Of a stretch of 64,000 nt of DNA, positions 61,935 to 64,000 are shown piece by piece. The position numbers were made by a program, and so were the translations under genes. The stretch is from Ignavibacteria bacterium UBA2360 (GTDB taxonomy: Bacteria; Bacteroidota; Ignavibacteria; Tepidaquicellales; OLB5). Within the stretch, counting starts at the first letter, position 1. Each line of letters opens with the position of its first letter. The notes below the pieces were generated by a model, which was given only the letters and a program-made list of their open reading frames with translations, searched no databases and was not told the origin of the DNA. The DNA lies in contig DDTQ01000009.1 of assembly GCA_002344125.1 (NCBI GenBank), positions 120,192-184,191 on the forward strand, in the 5' to 3' direction.

Positions 61935-62033
61935 GGAGCTGTCTCAAAAGTACATTGTCATTCCTGCGAAAGCAGGGATCTTGAAAAATTTTGATGCAAA
62001 ATTTTTCACTTTCAATACTTTTCAGACAGCCCC
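61935..62033. mobile_element. MITE-like inverted-repeat element
   Basis: A 99-bp element bounded by 18-bp inverted repeats that agree at 16 of 18 positions (ggagctgtctcaaaagta at 61935-61952; tacttttcagacagcccc at 62016-62033). The inside has cctgc-gaaa-gcagg and gaaaaattttg/caaaatttttc palindromes and no ORF. Ends of the GG(A/G)GCTGTCTxAAAAG form are common among insertion-sequence termini. No clear target-site duplication is visible. The right end runs into TTTTTT, so it can also work as a terminator for the Omp28-like gene. Confidence 0.65.
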
Positions 62034-62117
62034 TTTTTTGTACCTAACCCTGATTTCTATACCAATCACGGTATAATTTTGAACTTATTTCATTGATACT
62101 TCTAGCTATAAAAGTGA

Positions 62118-62147
62118 TTGATATTCAAAAATAATCAGTTACATTTG
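62118..62147 (+). promoter_or_regulatory. Putative promoter of the glycoside-hydrolase-like gene
   Basis: ATTG (TTG at 62118-62120) is followed after 19 bases by TACATTTG (62140-62147), matching the TTTG-N19/20-TAnnTTTG pattern. The ATG is 21 bases downstream. Confidence 0.5.
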
Positions 62148-62168
62148 ATGTAATCAAATCTGAAAACT

Positions 62169-63074
62169 ATGAAGCAGGCGGGATACATTCTTATCATTGT
62201 GAGTATTATGCTTCTATCATGTACATCCTTCGCCCAGGGAAACCGGAAGATGTACGGGATCACTATCGACGGCATAAATAATATCAACAGCATCGTTACT
62301 GCCATCAGCAGTCACAGGTACAGAATGACAACACGTATAGTATTTGATGAATGGGTGGCGGCATCAGCTTATTCTTCGGCTGTCAATAAACTTGATAGCG
62401 TTACTGTGATCATGGGTGAACTGCTCGACAGCTACTATGTGAAAGATTATACAGTCCACCAGTACAAGCTGCGCACTGATGAGTATTTGAATGCGCTTGG
62501 AAGTAAGGTTGATATTTGGGAAATTGGAAATGAAGTGAATGGGGAATGGCTTGGCCCCGCGGATTCAGTAAAAGCAAAAATTAATTACGCCTACGATAAA
62601 GCGAAGTCAATGCAATACCGCACCGCTCTGACCCTTTACTATAACAAAAATTGCTGGGAAAATCCGCAGAATGAAATGTTCCGCTGGGTTAACAGCCATA
62701 TTTCAAATGATATGAAACAGGGACTCGACTTCGTCTTTGTTTCCTATTACGAAGATGATTGTAATAACCTGCAGCCGAACTGGCAGGTTGTATTTGATAG
62801 CCTTCACGTATTATTCCCGAATTCAAATCTCGGAATAGGGGAGTGCGGTACAAACATTGCCGGACGCAAAGAGGAGTATATCAACCGCTATTACAATATG
62901 TACATTACTACTCCGCGTTATATCGGGGGATATTTCTGGTGGTACTACAGGCAGGATTGCGTGCCATGGACAACCAAACCGCTGTGGGGAGTCTTAGACT
63001 ACGCGGTCAGATCATCCGCGCTGTTCTACAATCTGGATGAGCACGAACTCATCAAGGATGGCGACGGATATTGA
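62169..63074 (+). CDS. Secreted glycoside-hydrolase-like protein (clan GH-A TIM barrel)
   Basis: A 301-aa exported protein. Signal sequence with either a lipobox-like LLSC (Cys18) or a signal peptidase I site at SFAQ. The mature part reads as a TIM barrel with VDIWEIGNEVNGEW, in which Glu122 after Asn121 is the acid/base position of clan GH-A, and LGIGECGTN with Glu225 in the nucleophile position at a late strand. GYFWWYYRQD follows as the usual aromatic strand 8. The substrate is unknown; sequence is far from well-known GH families. It stands alone with its own promoter. Confidence 0.72.
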   Translation: MKQAGYILIIVSIMLLSCTSFAQGNRKMYGITIDGINNINSIVTAISSHRYRMTTRIVFDEWVAASAYSSAVNKLDSVTVIMGELLDSYYVKDYTVHQYKLRTDEYLNALGSKVDIWEIGNEVNGEWLGPADSVKAKINYAYDKAKSMQYRTALTLYYNKNCWENPQNEMFRWVNSHISNDMKQGLDFVFVSYYEDDCNNLQPNWQVVFDSLHVLFPNSNLGIGECGTNIAGRKEEYINRYYNMYITTPRYIGGYFWWYYRQDCVPWTTKPLWGVLDYAVRSSALFYNLDEHELIKDGDGY

Positions 63075-63075
63075 C

Positions 63076-63138
63076 GCAATGAGTAATGGGTAATTAGTAA
63101 TGAGTAATGGTTAATTAGTAATTAGTAATGAGGTGTGA
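63076..63138. repeat. Heptanucleotide tandem repeat array
   Basis: Nine contiguous 7-mers: gcaatga, gtaatgg, gtaatta, gtaatga, gtaatgg, ttaatta, gtaatta, gtaatga, ggtgtga. The phase is kept without slippage and most units fit gtaatNN. It begins 2 bases after the stop codon at 63072-63074. It resembles the short tandemly repeated repetitive sequences (STRR) described in cyanobacteria. Confidence 0.88.
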
Positions 63139-63322
63139 GTTGGAACACACTATCATTTACATTTTGAGGCCTTAGGGTGAGAATCACAAATCGTGTCGTG
63201 CTGAGCGCCTGACTGCCCCCGCATTGAGTCGAAGCACATAAATTCCAACCCTTCGACTCCGATCAGGGCGACATAATTTCTTTAACTAATACTCTCAGAA
63301 AATTAATTAAAATAGAAAAACA
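63139..63322. repeat. Spacer with diverged REP-like palindromes
   Basis: Contains cgtgctgagcgcctgac...gagtcgaagcac (about 63196-63238) and cccttcgactccgatcaggg (63250-63269). These share the CTGAGC/GTCGAAG core with the twin repeats at 4242-4448 but are degraded. No gene. The dus gene ends at its right edge. Confidence 0.5.
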
Positions 63323-64000
63323 CTACTCCGCCAACTGTAAATAATGATCCCTGATCTCAATCAACTTCTCAATAACAGGTTCCATTTCCTTTATCGCCAT
63401 CAACTCCATACGGAATTTTGAAATATTAGGCAGACCCTTAAGATACCCTGAATAAAACTTCCTTATCTCAAGTACACCATACGTTTCACCTTTTGCTTCG
63501 CAATTCAGCTTCAGATGCTGAATACAAATATCTATCTTCTCTTCAATACCGGGTTCTGTAAAACTGCCGGTAGTTATATATTCCTTAGCTTGCCTGAATA
63601 TCCACTGGTTATGTATCGCTCCCTGGCCTATCATCACAGCATCAGGTTCGTATGTATCAAAAGCGAACTTCACATCCTCCGGTGATTTTACGTTACCGTT
63701 AAGTATTATTGGAATAGTGACCCCCGCATCTTTGATGCGTTTCACCCAGCTCCAGTCAGCATCGCCTTTGTTCCCTTGATTCCGCAGCCTGCAATGAACC
63801 GTCAGCGCCTTTATGCCTATTGCCTCCATAATTTTAGCGACTTCCACTATTACTATCGAATTCTCATCCCACCCCAGGCGCGTTTTTAGGGTAACAGGCA
63901 GAGTTGTGTTGGTCATAACTGATTCAGCAATGCGCTGCATCTTGGGTAAGTCCCTCAATAAACCTGCGCCCGCTCCGCGCATAGCAACATCCTTCACCCA
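63323..64000 (-). CDS. dus: tRNA-dihydrouridine synthase (partial, runs off window end)
   Basis: The C-terminal 226 residues or so of a flavin enzyme that reduces uridine to dihydrouridine in tRNA. The visible part begins WVKDVAMRGAGAGLL, just after the expected catalytic Cys segment (NxGCP), which lies beyond base 64000. Then TLKTRLGW (FMN-contacting Lys), LTVHCRLRNQGNKGDADW, ILNGNVKSPEDV and VMIGQGAIHNQWIF. The GTG at 63995-63997 is not the start, since the conserved frame continues to the window edge. The helical C-terminal RNA-binding domain is complete. Confidence 0.95.
   Translation of the reverse strand, partial: WVKDVAMRGAGAGLLRDLPKMQRIAESVMTNTTLPVTLKTRLGWDENSIVIVEVAKIMEAIGIKALTVHCRLRNQGNKGDADWSWVKRIKDAGVTIPIILNGNVKSPEDVKFAFDTYEPDAVMIGQGAIHNQWIFRQAKEYITTGSFTEPGIEEKIDICIQHLKLNCEAKGETYGVLEIRKFYSGYLKGLPNISKFRMELMAIKEMEPVIEKLIEIRDHYLQLAE

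Overview
The window looks like a chromosomal segment of a Gram-negative bacterium of the Bacteroidetes/Chlorobi superphylum, most likely an Ignavibacteria-type lineage. The signs are two secreted proteins ending in NYPNPFNPVT-type (type IX secretion) C-terminal sorting domains, Omp28-like and Ycf48-like lipoproteins, a DUF4783-like protein, promoters of the TTG-N19/20-TAnnTTTG kind, weak Shine-Dalgarno sites and very frequent TTG start codons. The assignment is inference from gene content; no rRNA gene is present to test it.

Layout. 1-4.0 kb (minus strand): a partial branched-chain amino acid ABC transporter operon (livM-livG-livF) followed by an aspartate-type aminotransferase. 4.0-4.9 kb: a gene-less repeat zone with twin 66-nt palindromic repeats, a 28-nt direct repeat and an array of degenerate tRNA 3' ends, each with its own hairpin terminator, lying downstream of an intact tRNA-Val(UAC). 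5-9.5 kb: an MFS transporter, a stand-alone RapZ C-terminal domain, tRNA-Gly(CCC), a single-domain response regulator and three small secreted or lipoproteins. 9.6-15.1 kb: proS, a GT39-like membrane glycosyltransferase, maf, an LPG-synthase-like membrane protein and an orphan B12-binding domain.

15.1-38.3 kb (plus strand) is the dominant feature, a Wzx/Wzy-type cell-surface polysaccharide locus: phosphoglucomutase/phosphomannomutase, SLBB outer-membrane export protein, Wzz-like chain-length protein, Wzy-like polymerase/ligase, MurJ-type flippase, many glycosyltransferases, a methyltransferase, the GDP-fucose pair gmd-fcl, a WbaP/WcaJ-type initiating sugar transferase, a DegT aminotransferase, a polyprenol-phosphate-mannose synthase, and an unusual 666-aa fusion of a GT2 glycosyltransferase to a degenerate phosphoglycosyl transferase. 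The part from about 18.3 to 24.2 kb is visibly more AT-rich than its neighbours and is probably transferred or fast-evolving DNA.

38.2-52.6 kb: accA and murA (with the catalytic cysteine replaced by aspartate, a change known to give fosfomycin insensitivity), type IX-sorted secreted proteins, an RlpA-SPOR protein, ilvE with a YghO-like acetyltransferase, and a 1393-aa NtrY-like histidine kinase behind a DUF4783-like protein. 52.8-61.9 kb is a tightly packed plus-strand run: era, polyprenyl synthetase, HPr, enzyme I, phosphoglucose/phosphomannose isomerase, nuoH, a TlpA-like thioredoxin, an outer-membrane barrel protein and an Omp28-like lipoprotein. The window ends with a MITE-like inverted-repeat element, a secreted glycoside-hydrolase-like protein, a heptanucleotide repeat array and a dus gene that runs off the edge.

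I found no CRISPR array, transposase, integrase, phage gene or recognisable defence system. The strongest candidates for something undescribed are the tRNA-tail/terminator array, the GT2-phosphoglycosyltransferase fusion, and the large kinase with three extracytoplasmic segments.
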